Positions 46,990 through 57,935 of a stretch of DNA of 64,000 nucleotides are shown here, piece after piece. The stretch is from Mytilus californianus. Lineage: Eukaryota > Mollusca > Bivalvia > Mytilida > Mytilidae. The stretch covers positions 100,134,140 to 100,198,139 of the forward strand of contig NW_026262712.1 of NCBI RefSeq assembly GCF_021869535.1. Direction: 5' to 3'. Made by a program: the position numbers and the translations under genes. Each line of letters starts with the position of its first letter. Position 1 is the stretch's first letter. Below the pieces are notes generated by a model. It did no database searches, was not told the DNA's origin, and saw only the letters and a list, made by a program, of their open reading frames with translations.

Positions 46990-47770
46990 TTAATGCATAT
47001 AATTTGTTGTCTCTATGGCAACACTATCACTAATAATGCCTGCAATATTATTAATATTTCTCAAATACATGAAAACCTGCATAATGTAAGCAAAATTGTA
47101 TACATTCATTGCTATATGTACCGAAGTTCATTAACACGAATTTGTAAAAATTAGCACTTATCAGTATTTTTGCAAATGGATTGCTTGTTTCCATGGCAAC
47201 ACTTTCAATGGCAAATATTGCACAATTGAATATATATTTTTTTAAATGATTTTATTTGTTTTTTCTAGATCGAGTAATTGTTTTTCTTGTATCTTTTTCA
47301 TGATCATGAAAATAGACTGAAATTTCTTCATAATCAGCACTTTTATCCAGATTAGAGAAATTGTGTTTGTTTCCTTCAAGTGGTAACACCATCATCGAGA
47401 TACTATACTAGCAAAATTATTTATATATACACATGTGTGTATACAGCATGTACAGTGAAACTTAATAAGTGTTTTAGTTTTCCTACTTTTGTGCAAATTT
47501 AAGAAACTAACTGAAACTTTTTCAAAATTGTTTTAAACTTGTGTATCATCATGAAATTGTTTCCATAGCAACACAGTTAAAACTATAATACCGTTATATA
47601 TGAATATGTTTAGAATTTTGATGATTACAATAATTTCTACATATTGTATATTTATTTATTTTTTCTGACTGCAGAATTAGGTTTTAAAACATTTTTTTTC
47701 AAAATTGTTCAAAATGTTATTTTTCTGAAAAAATGAATACAAAGCATTTTGTATCCATGGTAACAAAATA
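46990..47770 (+). repeat. Degenerate ~178-192-bp array, each unit with an X-box-like motif
   Basis: Motifs: GTCTCTATGGCAAC (47009), GTTTCCATGGCAAC (47187), GTTTCC-TTCAAGT-GGTAAC with a longer spacer (47369), GTTTCCATAGCAAC (47559) and GTATCCATGGTAAC (47751), spaced 178, 182, 190 and 192 bp. Surrounding unit sequence is much more diverged than the motifs. Four fit the relaxed RFX consensus. Confidence 0.6.
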
Positions 47771-48473
47771 ATGAGACATAATTCCATATTACTTTTTCGC
47801 TTCATTGATAAGATACGGCTATGGTATTGATAAATTCATTGTTGACTTAAATTCAGGTGTCCGCAAAAAATATTATGGTGAGCATTCAAAAATGACCTCA
47901 AAAGGATATTTTTTACCTAATGCAAACCACATAAAAAAGGGGGTATATGTGATTATGATTGAAAATGAATATGAAAATATCAGTTATTAAATTACATTAA
48001 TAAAATGCATATATTTAATAAAACCATAAACAAGTGTTCTTTCTCTTAACTATTTATTATGAAAAATTATGTTGAAAATACCTTTTTTCAGCTTAAAATC
48101 ATAGATATCAGAAGAGGTAAAACTGTATGCTTAACAACCAAAATTTTGTCATTTTTTGTTTGTTTCATCAAGACTAGTAAGTGTGTGAAGTTTGAAGAAA
48201 GTCCATGACCATGCGTGCCACATTCCCCATGTAAGAGTTTAAATAGTTACAGAGAACCAGTATTAAAAAGTAAAACATCACAAAAAATAGTTAAATCATT
48301 AACAAATATTAAATTTTTCAAATAACTTTTCTCCTTCATCAGCAAGATGTCAAATGATTCTTATTTCACATGTATTATGACATGTAGTAGACGAACGGAA
48401 ACACTAAATCAAATCAGATTTTTCTTCATCAAACTAACAACAATACTCATCGTCTTATAACATCTCTTAGTTT
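47771..48473. other. Intron, nothing recognised
   Basis: AT-rich. A short 61-codon frame at 47805 has no family resemblance. Confidence 0.45.
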
Positions 48474-49056
48474 CTGACAAGAAAACAGCCGTACAATTGC
48501 TGAGAAACGGAGATGATATTGTTATAAAATTAACAGACAAGGGAAGTTCCATTGTGATAATGGACAAAGCTACACGTAACAAACAATGCACAATGACGGT
48601 CACATAGATGAGGATACAATCGAATATTTAAAACCAACGCCAAGCCTAGTCAACTGTATCTTCTTCCCAAAATTCGACAAGGTTAACAACCTTGGTAGAC
48701 CTAGTGTATCCGCAAACGCCCAACGGACTTTGATAATCCCGGAATTCGTAGTCTTCCATTTAAGATTTCATATAGAAAATATTCAATCTCACATTCAAGA
48801 CACCACACATTATCTTCGTAAAAAGGAATCCATGAACCCTCTCCCTCTGGAAACTATCATTGTCACTTTGGATGTCACCTTATTGTATACCAACATACCT
48901 CATGATGACGGTATACAAACGAGCAATGAAATAAGGGTTTCACGCAATATTTTAGAACCACCCATCAAATGTTCAGTCCAGCTGCTTACCTCGGTTCTGA
49001 AATGCACCAACTTCACCTTCAATGATGAACATTTTCTTCAGATATTCATTAACTAG
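48474..49056 (+). pseudogene. Penelope-like element family 3, N-terminal RT fragment
   Basis: In a first frame: KTAVQLLRNGDDIVIKLTDK, GSSIVIMDKAT. After a frameshift near 48580, EYLKPTPSLVNCIFFPKFDK, GRPSVSANAQRT, FHIENIQSHIQDTTHYLRK, MNPLPLETIIVTLDVTLLYT, NIPHDDGIQ (motif A region), FTFNDEHFLQI, then a stop. It ends before motif B, so the catalytic DD is not present. Similar fragments occur widely in aquatic animal genomes. Different family from the 27448 and 31647 elements. Confidence 0.85.
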
Positions 49057-49309
49057 CGTCTTGATACAAAATTATTTGTATAACAATCATGTTTACTATT
49101 TCAGTTCGACTACCACATGTCAAGATTAGAATCATTTGACATCTTACTGATGAAAGATTTTAGTTAAAATGTACCTCTGGTATATTTCCATCCTCTTTTA
49201 TCAGAAATATTAAATATTTGTTCATGAGTTTACTGTTTTAGGTGCTGTTGTACGCTTTTAGACTTACTTATTCGATATGAATATATATAATGTCTAAATA
49301 ATAGCTAGT

Positions 49310-49530
49310 CGTTCCTACAGGTTTAAGTAAATCTTTATATGGGATGTTAGTATAAGGAGAGGTAACGTCAAGCGAGACAAGGATTGTTTCAGGATGGAGA
49401 GGGTTCATTGGATGTTTTCATATATTGAATTGTTTTTCATTGCTTTCACGACCAGAACTTTCACCACCCGATCGCAATGATTGACCGCCGTTTCTAATTC
49501 TTTCAAGATACTTTTTTTTCAATAAACCGA
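49310..49530 (-). pseudogene. Penelope-like element family 3 fragment, opposite strand
   Basis: On the minus strand MNPLHPETILVSLDVTSPYT and NIPYKDLLKP read at 49420-49325. Upstream frames are broken. It faces the plus-strand copy at 48474. Confidence 0.72.
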
Positions 49531-49684
49531 GTGAAAAAAAAATCAATATTGGAAAATATGAATGTTAAAATGCAATGATTGTGCTTTGCTGAAATAACCT
49601 GAACATTCATTTCATCTGTTCGCGTATTGTTATTGTCCTGTTGTCTGACCCTTTTTAACAGAATCTGACAGCTTTATGTTCTTA

Positions 49685-50242
49685 CCATATATATATTATG
49701 ATGGTATGATACTAAACCCCTAACGGAAGGAATTGTGCTTGATATTCATATGATGAAAACATAATCTTTCAATCAGTTTAATTGAGGTCTGGAGCTGGCA
49801 TGTCAGTAACTGCTAGTAGTCCTTTGTTAATTTATGTATCATTGTCATTTTGTTGAGTTTCTTTTGTTACCTATTATGACATCGGACTACTTTTGAACTG
49901 AGTTTTACGTATTGTTGTGTGTTTGTTTTATCTACGTTGGATAGAGGTATAGGGGATGTTTGAGATCTCTAAAAAACATGTTTAAACTCGCCGCATCAGG
50001 AGCCTCTGGTCTTTGTTAGTCTTGTATCATTTTTAATTTTAGTTCATTTATATATATCGGAGTTTAGTATGACGTCCATTATCACTAAACTAGTACAAAT
50101 TTGTTTAGTGGTAAGCTGAAGCACGCCTCCGGGTGCGGAATTTTCTCGCTGTATTAAATACCCATTAGTGGCCTTCGGCTGTTCTCTGCTCTTTGGTAGG
50201 GTTGTTGTCTGACATGTCTGACACATTCCCCATTTCAATTTT
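49685..50242 (+). mobile_element. Penelope-like element family 1, solo 3' UTR
   Basis: Matches 28553-29129 along its length: CTAAACCCCTAACGGAAGGA, GGTCTGGAGCTGGCATGTCA, GTATGACGTCCATTATCACT, CACGCCTCCGGGTGCGG, ending CACATTCCCCATTTCAATTT. A strong 5' truncation. Confidence 0.88.
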
Positions 50243-50402
50243 AGTTACATTTCCCAAAGTTCCCCAAGTTTTCTTTGGCTAAACGTTTTGCTCACACAAT
50301 CTCAGTTGATTTACAGAACAGTTGAATTGTAAAGTTGTTTTTTTAAGGTAAATTAAAAGATGGCAGCTTTAATGCATAAGACTTGCATAATACTTTAAAT
50401 AC

Positions 50403-50648
50403 CTATTACAGTCAATGATATCCAACTGACAGATGTAACGCCACCACCAACAGCATATCCTTCGCAATAATAGTAACCTGCATCTCCCACCTGAACAGTT
50501 CTTATTGTGAGAGTCTTAGTTGATAATCCGTTATATCTGTTATAGTCAGTAAGAACTATGTGTTCACTATTTATTGTCCTATACCAAGTATATGATATCA
50601 AATTCAAAGGGCAATGAAGATCAGTGCTCAATCCGATTGTGGCCTCTT
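50403..50648 (-). CDS. Exon: immunoglobulin V-like domain of the Ig-TSP1 gene
   Basis: This 246-bp exon (82 codons) is bounded by a TTTACTTCAG acceptor and a GTATTT donor, both phase 1. The reading shows the core marks of an Ig V/I-set fold: the first Cys in the L-H-C-P context, a WYR tryptophan about 12 residues later, and the D-A-G-Y-Y-Y-C motif around the second Cys, followed by a G-strand ending in SLTVI. The length suits a whole single Ig domain in one exon, the usual layout for extracellular Ig domains. The reading frame extends upstream past the acceptor only through intron sequence rich in Ile, Phe and Tyr, so the exon start is placed at the AG. The domain probably mediates extracellular binding. 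Its ligand is unknown. Confidence 0.85.
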
Positions 50649-51274
50649 CTGAAGTAAATACATTAAAAATATGAAAATAAATAATTAAAAATGTTACAAT
50701 GTAATTCACAATAATAATATACAAACCTATAACCAGTAAATGATGATAACATATGGATTCTCTCTACAAGATGAGACAGGATCGGATAAGTAATTTAAAC
50801 TGACACAAAATATTTAGATGTGGAATATGTCGGATGAAAAATAGTTTATGAACAAAATAATAAATGGGCGAGTAAAGAAATCGAACATCGACCGATCATT
50901 ATATTCGCTTAAGTGTTATTGCATCAGCGTAAAAGTGCTGTTTAAACCGAAACCTTTCAATCATAATCTACTGGAGAAAAACAAACAACACAGTAGATAG
51001 TGAAAAAACTGTATCAATGAATGATCACAGTCAAAACGGTTGCTTAGACACACTTAAAATACTCAACCTGCTGATTAGAGAAGCCACTCTTATATCATAA
51101 GCTCGACTTAAAAAGGGGTTAATAGATTCATTAAATAAAATGAGTTGCAAATATTTCTTGCTTATTTAGGAGAGAAAACAAACTTTTAATTTGGACAAAT
51201 CCAATAAATAGGTTCTGCAAGTGGGATAACTTGAATGAAGGCGGTAAATTTTGGATGATAATATAAAACAAAGG
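50649..51274. other. Intron upstream of the Ig exon
   Basis: Contains the pyrimidine-rich acceptor tract before 50648. Otherwise nothing recognised. Confidence 0.5.
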
Positions 51275-51545
51275 TTTGGTGTATAAAGGCAAAATTGTCC
51301 ATGTCAACAAACCACATACGTCCCACTACGTTGTTTGTTGTAATGATCAATTAAGGAACTTGACACACGCCCTACACAAGGCAGTGCATTTGAAGTCCTT
51401 ATTTCATCCGGGTGTGGCTACATACTTTATACTTATCCCACAACCAAACAGACGCCCACTTTTACCAAGGGATTTACTTCCTTACCGGAAAAGTCAAAGG
51501 GTGAACATTCCTATACCTCAATCAACCCTTGTGGTCTTTTAGACT
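51275..51545 (-). repeat. SINE-like bivalve repeat, reverse copy
   Basis: On the minus strand GTGGGCGTCTGTTTGGTTGT, TATGTAGCCACACCCGGATG and CTTCAAATGCACTGCCTTGT align with 7480-7580. The 88-codon plus-strand ORF here is a by-product. Confidence 0.65.
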
Positions 51546-51579
51546 GGGAATAGAATGAGAGGATTCATTATTATTCATT

Positions 51580-51725
51580 GGATACCAATATTCGTGGATT
51601 TTGATTGTACAGTTGAAACACGAAATTAAATATTCAACGAATGATAAATTTTCTATAGACTTGTATCCACTCTTTGGCAAAACCACAAAATAAAAAATAT
51701 CCTTAATCCACGAGAATTGATATCC
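51580..51725. mobile_element. MITE-like inverted repeat
   Basis: GGATACCAATATTCGTGGA and TCCACGAGAATTGATATCC form ~19-bp arms with two mismatches. Confidence 0.7.
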
Positions 51726-53329
51726 ACGAAATTAAATGAACGCACAGTAGAATCAAGCATTTTGCATTGTAGCAGGTCACCTATAAATCCGCAGAAAGTT
51801 GTGGCAAACGTTTTTTGTCTATCGTGCAGGGAGCTGTGTAATCTTTAAGTATACAATAGTTCATGTTTTAGGACTTAGTATAAACCCGTCATAATCAAAC
51901 GGATGCCCTATATATATAGCATTGGTTTTACTGCCGGTAGACGTATGGTCAAAGTGACTATACATAAACAAAATAATATCGCAGTCAACTTTCGTATTGA
52001 CTGATTCATATTCTACAATAATAAGAATAGAATAAAAATGAATAACGTAACATTTAACTTTTTTTAAGGTATCACGATTTATGGAAATTTCAAAGCCTAC
52101 TAAATAATTTGACATCGATCAATATCGTTTCTGAACAAGATATTGTGACGGTATGGCTTAGTGGTAATTTTAACTACATTTTTAGTCTGTACTACGTTCG
52201 TTTGACTTCGAAATAAAGTTACCAATTTGAAACTAGTTAACCAAAGAAAATGGACAAGACTAAAGGAAGTTTTCATATTTTATTGATGCTTCAGGAGTAC
52301 ATGTTAATAATTAGATAAGGGAGCAACCATTTGAGTTATAGAATTTTGGAGAAATCTCCACTTGGCTCAATTGGCTTTCATACTGTCTATATACTAGTAT
52401 TATATTATTTCTGACAGTCTATATATCATAGTACACATACGTGTACTCAGTCATAGGTCAGTTCACTGACCGGCATAAATTATAGCATATATTTTATATA
52501 ACATGAGCGCTCCTCTTGAATTGTTTTTAGAGGTTTTTCTCTAATCTACAGAACCATTAGCAGCAATTATGTATACGTTATATATCACAGACTTTAATAA
52601 TAACTAAAGATATTTACAACTTTTTACACTGAACATGACAAAAAATAGATTTTTCAAAATCGGACCCCCCTTTTTCTTATGTAAATAAAAATATCATTCT
52701 AATCAGGAGGTTAAATATAGCACAGGTGACTTATTCTCCCAGCTAAGTTCACTTTTGTAAAATTAGCAATAGGATAATTCCATATCCCCAAGTTACACAC
52801 TAAGAATTTCGGATATTAAGGTTTATTCATGATATTTGAGTCTTTAAAGTACACCCTTAAACCTTCATATCATTTGCAAGATCTCTGCAACTATATTAAC
52901 ATATATGGCACAATATTCTGTTACTTCTAGAGATAAGCCCCAAACTCAAAACAAAATAAACATTAATTTCTCTATTTTTCTCATTTTTCTCATGTTTATA
53001 AATTTACTCAGCTATTGGACATAGTCAAACATACTTTTTTTTCTGTTGATACTGCACAAAACAGCACAGGTATAAATGCAGGGAAGCAGCTTCTTTTTAC
53101 TACTAGCTTAAACAAATTTGAATTTTTCCGCTTCTGAGCTTTTATATGCCAGCGCCAGCAGTATAGGTAAATTTAGGCCTTATCATTGGTTCCAACAATA
53201 TTTTCCTTACTCTAATAATCACGTGACCACTACTGTTTATGTTATTGTATCCTTCTACACTTGTATTTATGTAACACTGAATCAAACTAATAATAAATTT
53301 TATTAATAAAGCTATATAGTTTGTCACCC
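51726..53329. other. Intron, nothing recognised
   Basis: AT-rich with no coding pattern. A short palindromic GGTCAGTTCACTGACC is at about 52456. Confidence 0.5.
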
Positions 53330-53500
53330 CCAGTTTTTGGTGGGGTTCGTGTTGCTTAGTCTTTAGTTTTCTATGTTGTGTCATCTGTACTATTATTTGT
53401 CTGTTTGTCTTTTTATTTTTGGCCATGGAGTTGTCAGTTTGTTTTCGATCTATGAGTTTGACTGTCCCTCTGGTATCTTTCGTCCCTCTTTTGTCAGATT
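53330..53500 (+). repeat. Dispersed tail repeat
   Basis: GGTGGGGTTCGTGTTGCTTA, TTTTTGGCCATGGAGTTGTC, ATGAGTTTGACTGTCCCTCT. The last part recurs at 37718. It resembles the 3' UTR of a mussel retroelement. Confidence 0.6.
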
Positions 53501-54396
53501 CATGGTTTGAAGCGTACATAGCTCAAAACAGAACTTTCTTATCGATAAGCCTGAGGCTATCGAGTTGCCTAGTAACAACATCAAGAAGAAGTAGTATTAG
53601 AAGCGAGTACTTGACTTCCTTTACAAAACATGTGAAACCAAAAATGACCACGAGGACCTCAATATCTGCTGTTCTAAACCAAATACGATATTACAACCAA
53701 CGACCATTTCCTGATGATTGATACGATATAAAGTAAGCATATCAATACTCCAAACAACATGCCATTATCTATTCTATTATAAATCCACCCATTAATCCGT
53801 TTCGATCAGACAACAGATTTCAACGACCATCGAACATATTTATCACATAGCGAACATTACAATACCCCGCCATTTAAGCGACGTGTCCACACGAGCATAT
53901 AAATATGAGTCAAGGCATAGACAAAGTATAGTCAACAAGACAAATAAATTTGCATACTGAATTTATCCAATATATATATATATTTTTTTTATAACATCAA
54001 TAAATGAACACATTATAACAATTATAACACAACATATTTAATTAAAGCACTATTGTCCAATGTTCTTTATTACTCGTTATTCTGCGCTGCTAAAGATGTT
54101 AAAATAGAGAAACTCACCTTTCAATTATCATAAAGTTCACCCACATGATGAATTCAAACTCAAATTTTTAAAGTCCACCCACTTTATATGAACCTAAACA
54201 TAACTCATCAATGAAAATATCTCAACAATAATATGTATATATAAAATTCACCCCCTACCATAATTATTATTAAATTACGTAACACCTTACAATATATTTT
54301 AAAATCTACCCTTTCAATCCAACTATTATAATCAAATTACACCAAATAACACAACAGTTTTAACTCATCCCTAAATCTTTTGTTTTATTGTTCTTT
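53501..54396. other. Unassigned, possible LTR/3' UTR of the Gypsy element
   Basis: Lies downstream of the minus-strand Gypsy ORFs. No TG..CA-bounded LTR could be demonstrated because the partner LTR is absent. Confidence 0.3.
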
Positions 54397-55558
54397 TCAG
54401 AATTGTAATGGTTTCCCGCATACGGACGGTAGCGGTTTCTGCTGACTGGAGTTAAAACTCCGCTCCATAGCATTAAAGGCTGAAGTCTGAACAGTCATGG
54501 CGTTTGTCAAACCTTTAATGGCTTCCAACAGTCGAGCAGATGAAAATTCTACATTTCCTGATAACCTACAAAATTCTGTCCGTAATTGGTTAATTTCTGA
54601 ATTCTGTTGTACAATAGGACCCACAGTCGGCACATCAGACATTTGTACCTCTGGGACTGAAGATGATACGGTAAAATCAATATGGTTGTTATTCTGATCA
54701 ATGTTATTGTCATTGGTTGTAATTATGTCTTCCGGGCATTCTGTCTCATCTCCAACAGACTGGGACGATACAGAGACAGGAGATTTCAAGCTACCACAAT
54801 CTAAGTTATCTTCTAAATCGAACTGAAATTGATCCAAAGGTGGAACTGGCATAGAAAACAATATCTCTTTTGGTGTTTCCATGTTCAAAAAACAGGATGC
54901 GACGGGACTCTCAAGTGCAAACTTAGTAACAGTAGTTTGTTCCCTAGATGAAACGACAGGTGTAACAGGCAGACAATAAGGTGATGGAGCTGTCTGTGCC
55001 ACGGAATAAGTAGAAAAAGCGGGCATACTGAGACAACGCATGTTAGATTGTAAAAGACTGGTATAACTGTCTATAGTGCTTATGTACAAGTAGCTGTAGA
55101 TGTCTCCAAAGGAGCTAAAGGTTTTGGAGCTATAGGAGTAGTCGTGTATTTAGGCAAAGTTGGCTTTGTAGGATTAGGGAAAGACTTTATTCGGATTCCT
55201 GCTCTTGACGCCCAATGCTTTTGTGATTCTGCATACGATTGCTTCACAATATCACGATCATCTTCAAAAATGTAAGGTACTGACGCCTTCTTCAAATAAT
55301 TCCTCTCTTTATAGGTTTGTCCATTCTTTTGTAACGTTTGGACTTCTCTAACATGCTTTGCATAACCACGGGTACGACTATTGAGATCATATTCACTTCA
55401 TCTAAACATACACAAAGTACACAAATAATCGCAATGTTCCAATGGCACATGATACTTATAAAAATGATCTATCACACGGCTTTTTTTTCTCTATAAGGAC
55501 ATCTCCCGCAGACATACAAGTACCCTTTTGTTCGAATAAAATCTGGATTTCTATCCAT
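54397..55558 (-). pseudogene. Extra zinc-finger ORF downstream of Gypsy pol (env position), broken
   Basis: An ATG at 55558 (MDRNPDFIRTKGYLYVCGRC) starts a frame with a C-x2-C...H-x4-H finger (YVCGRCPYREKKAV, frameshift, DHFYKYHV), then a second C-x2-C (YLCTLCMFR) and an in-frame TGA. The frame reopens as NSRTRGYAKHVREVQTLQKN and runs to EDDRDIVKQSYAESQKHWAS. After another shift at about 55085 it continues through a Ser/Thr/Pro-rich middle and a C-terminal segment (QLRTEFCRLSGNVEFSSARL), stopping at 54397. Length would be about 385 residues. No signal peptide, fusion peptide or membrane span, so it is not an envelope. The function is unknown. A Gag-like or nucleic-acid-binding role is possible. 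It lies 305 bp after the pol stop on the same strand. It could also be an unrelated gene next to a Gypsy fragment. Confidence 0.6.
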
Positions 55559-55862
55559 CAACCACAATTATTATCATTTATAAGCCCTGCTAATTATGTC
55601 AATGTTTAACTTGTACATTGTAATGTCATATTATATAATATAACTATGTTAAAAATTACTTTTACAAATACATGCACATTATATATACTGTATTTACTTA
55701 TAGTATACATCTGCATTCTACACCTCTGCTGAAATGTAATTTTATTTTATTCTCCTGTAACTATTCCTGTATCATAACATGCTATATGTCTTGTTTTTTT
55801 GTTTTTGTTTTTGTTTTTTTATTATTATTGTTACATTTATGCATAAATATAATTGTTAAATC

Positions 55863-56098
55863 TTACCATTTAAGAAATTGTTTGTAATTCCATAACTTGT
55901 TATGGTTTACCACTTTGGATTTCCCCCATTTATCCACTAAAAGTAAATAAACCAAGTCATTATATCTTTTCAAAATTAAAAAGGGACCCTGGTAAAGATT
56001 TTGTAACTTGGGACACCTCCCTTCCTGTCTTGCCTCATTTAATAACCAAACTGGTTGTCCTGGCTAATAAATTTGGAATGAATTTGGTTTTGAAATAG
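55863..56098 (-). pseudogene. Ty3/Gypsy integrase C-terminus (pol 3' end)
   Basis: On the minus strand from 56060 the frame reads GQPVWLLNEARQEGRCPKLQ, then LYQGPFLILKRYNDLVYLLL and KSKVVNHNKLWNYKQ, stopping at 55863. This is the integrase C-terminal (GPF/GPY-type) module of Ty3/Gypsy elements that contacts DNA ends. A TAG two codons before GQPVW shows decay. The rest of pol is lost at 56098, where Penelope-like sequence on the opposite strand begins, so only the 3' end of the element remains. Confidence 0.85.
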
Positions 56099-56622
56099 GT
56101 GAAAAGTCAGTATTCAGCAGATTTTGTAAAACGTCACCAGTGTCTGAGCAGAAAGTTAATGAACCAGGGGTATGTCAAAGAACGCCTCGTCCTTTTTCTA
56201 AAAAAGTTCATCGGAAGGTACCAAGACCTTGTTGATAAATATTCCGTATCAACTTCACAAATAATACATGATGGTCTTGGTGTATAGATTCTGCGTACTG
56301 ACGTTGTTTATCATCTTAATAACGTGTTATATTGTTATTTCATTTGTCAATGTTCTATTATTAATATTCTTTTACTGTTTGGTCTGTTTTTGGTCATATC
56401 CATTTAACGTGGCTCGGTACTTTATATGCATCCCGTCAATGTGTTGTTTGTATTATCTTTCATTTTTGCTGGTGTGCTTTGTACGTGTGACTTTTTTTGT
56501 GTTTCATCGGTACATATGATATGGCTCTGAACGGTTAAACATCCCGCCATTATGTCATTGTTCTATGATAATACCATTATGTCATTGTTCTATTATAATT
56601 TTGAAAATACTTTGAACGACAA
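56099..56622 (+). mobile_element. Penelope-like element family 2, 3' end copy
   Basis: Plus-strand frame 56105-56287 reads KRHQCLSRKLMNQGYVKERL, KKFIGRYQDLVDKYS, ending DGLGV, almost identical to the C-terminus of the 31647-33410 copy. The ~330-bp 3' UTR (TGGTCTGTTTTTGGTCATAT, CGTGGCTCGGTACTTTATA) also matches and ends TTTGAACGACA at 56622. Heavily 5'-truncated. Confidence 0.88.
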
Positions 56623-57115
56623 AATTATTTTATATCTCTACCTGTGTGACGTTTACATTCTGACGTCAAACATGCGATTCTACACCAGAGTTGATGTGAA
56701 CCTAGCCATTCAGTCACAGGACTTCAAATATGTCAATCCTTTATGGTTTGATTTAAAATACAAAAATAAGTAAGCAATGAACGTGGTTGTTAAGTTTGAT
56801 ATGCTTTTTTGTGCTTCTTTGTTAAATGAACCCCTATTTTGACAATTTTACCTATCATGTCTGTTTTTTTCACGCATCGTTGTAAATATAATGGAATTTG
56901 ATGCGACTGTCATACAAGTGAGAGGTTTAGCGCTATAAAACCAGGTTCAATCCACCATTTTCTACATTTAAAAATGTCTGTACCAAGTCAGGAATATGTC
57001 AGTTGTTGTCCATTCGTTTGCTGTGTTTTATCATATGATTTTGCCATTTGATTAGGGACTTTCCGTTTTGAATTTTCCCCGGAGTTCAGTATTTTTGTGA
57101 TTCTACTTTTTTCTA
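56623..57115 (-). repeat. ACTGAACTCCG repeat, complementary half abutting PLE-2
   Basis: ATTATTTTATATCTCTACCT onward matches the reverse complement of 19735 down to about 19018, ending at TTCCCCGGAGTTCAGTAT. Confidence 0.85.
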
Positions 57116-57683
57116 TAAGCCCATTCCCCTTTTGTATTTCAAAACATCAGGAAGAAATGTACAAATAGAATAAGAACAATTTTCGATTCTGCTTGGATAT
57201 AATTTGCAGCTTTAAAGGCCTCGCCAAAAGCAATGTTTATTGCTTATTGCAAAGTGTCGACTGATATTATCCTTATTTAGCGAATAAAACTATGGTTTCT
57301 CTTGAGTCCTTCTAAAATTAAGTCGTGAGTTTAGAAGAATAACAGTAGGTCTTACTAATGTTATTTATTAAGAAAGACTGGTACATTGTCAAAAGCGCTA
57401 CAAGAGACCTTTTGACACGATGAAGTTTTTTGTCTGAAGTATCAACTATCCTTTCGAACGCCAGATTTTACGCATATTACCCTACGGATTTAAGCCTATA
57501 TGACAAGTATGTGATGAAACATGCAGCATAATAAAATGTATTATCGAACAAATGCTTGTACTTTTTAGTTATTATTTCAGCGTCGCCTGCTCTAACAACA
57601 GTATCATTCAGCTTGGCTATTTTTTTAGTAAACAAAATGGTATATTTAATGTTATTACCCTTTATGATACATTATTCTGCAAA
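57116..57683. other. No recognised gene
   Basis: AT-rich, no coding pattern. Confidence 0.5.
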
Positions 57684-57935
57684 TTATACACAATGATGTA
57701 TCGATAGGGTCAACATTACTTCTAAAAACAAATAATTCGACAAATCTGGCTTCATATCTGGTACTACCTTTTCAGCCGAATTTGATACTGTTTTCAATTT
57801 CTCCTTACTTGTGTAGCTTTTAAAACAAGACCTGTGATACCTAATTATGCTAGAACCAGTTTCTGAATCATTATAGAATTCATTCAAACAACTATACATA
57901 TTAGCATTAATAAATCGCAGAGCTTTCGAAATTCT
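57684..57935 (-). pseudogene. Unrecognised fragment with an H-x2-C zinc-finger-like motif
   Basis: The minus-strand frame shows IIRYHRSCFKSYTSKEKL, a YHRSC.K.YT pattern met in the N-terminal part of various uncharacterised, probably transposon-derived, invertebrate proteins. It has no visible start or splice sites, and the frame decays at both ends. Not assigned to the host gene. Confidence 0.35.

Noticed and set aside
51276..51542. 88-codon plus-strand ORF
   Set aside because: It is the reverse complement of the SINE-like repeat seen at 7445-7640; no protein family resemblance.
53730..54396. LTR of the Gypsy element
   Set aside because: No second LTR is in the window to compare and no TG...CA ends with a target duplication could be shown.
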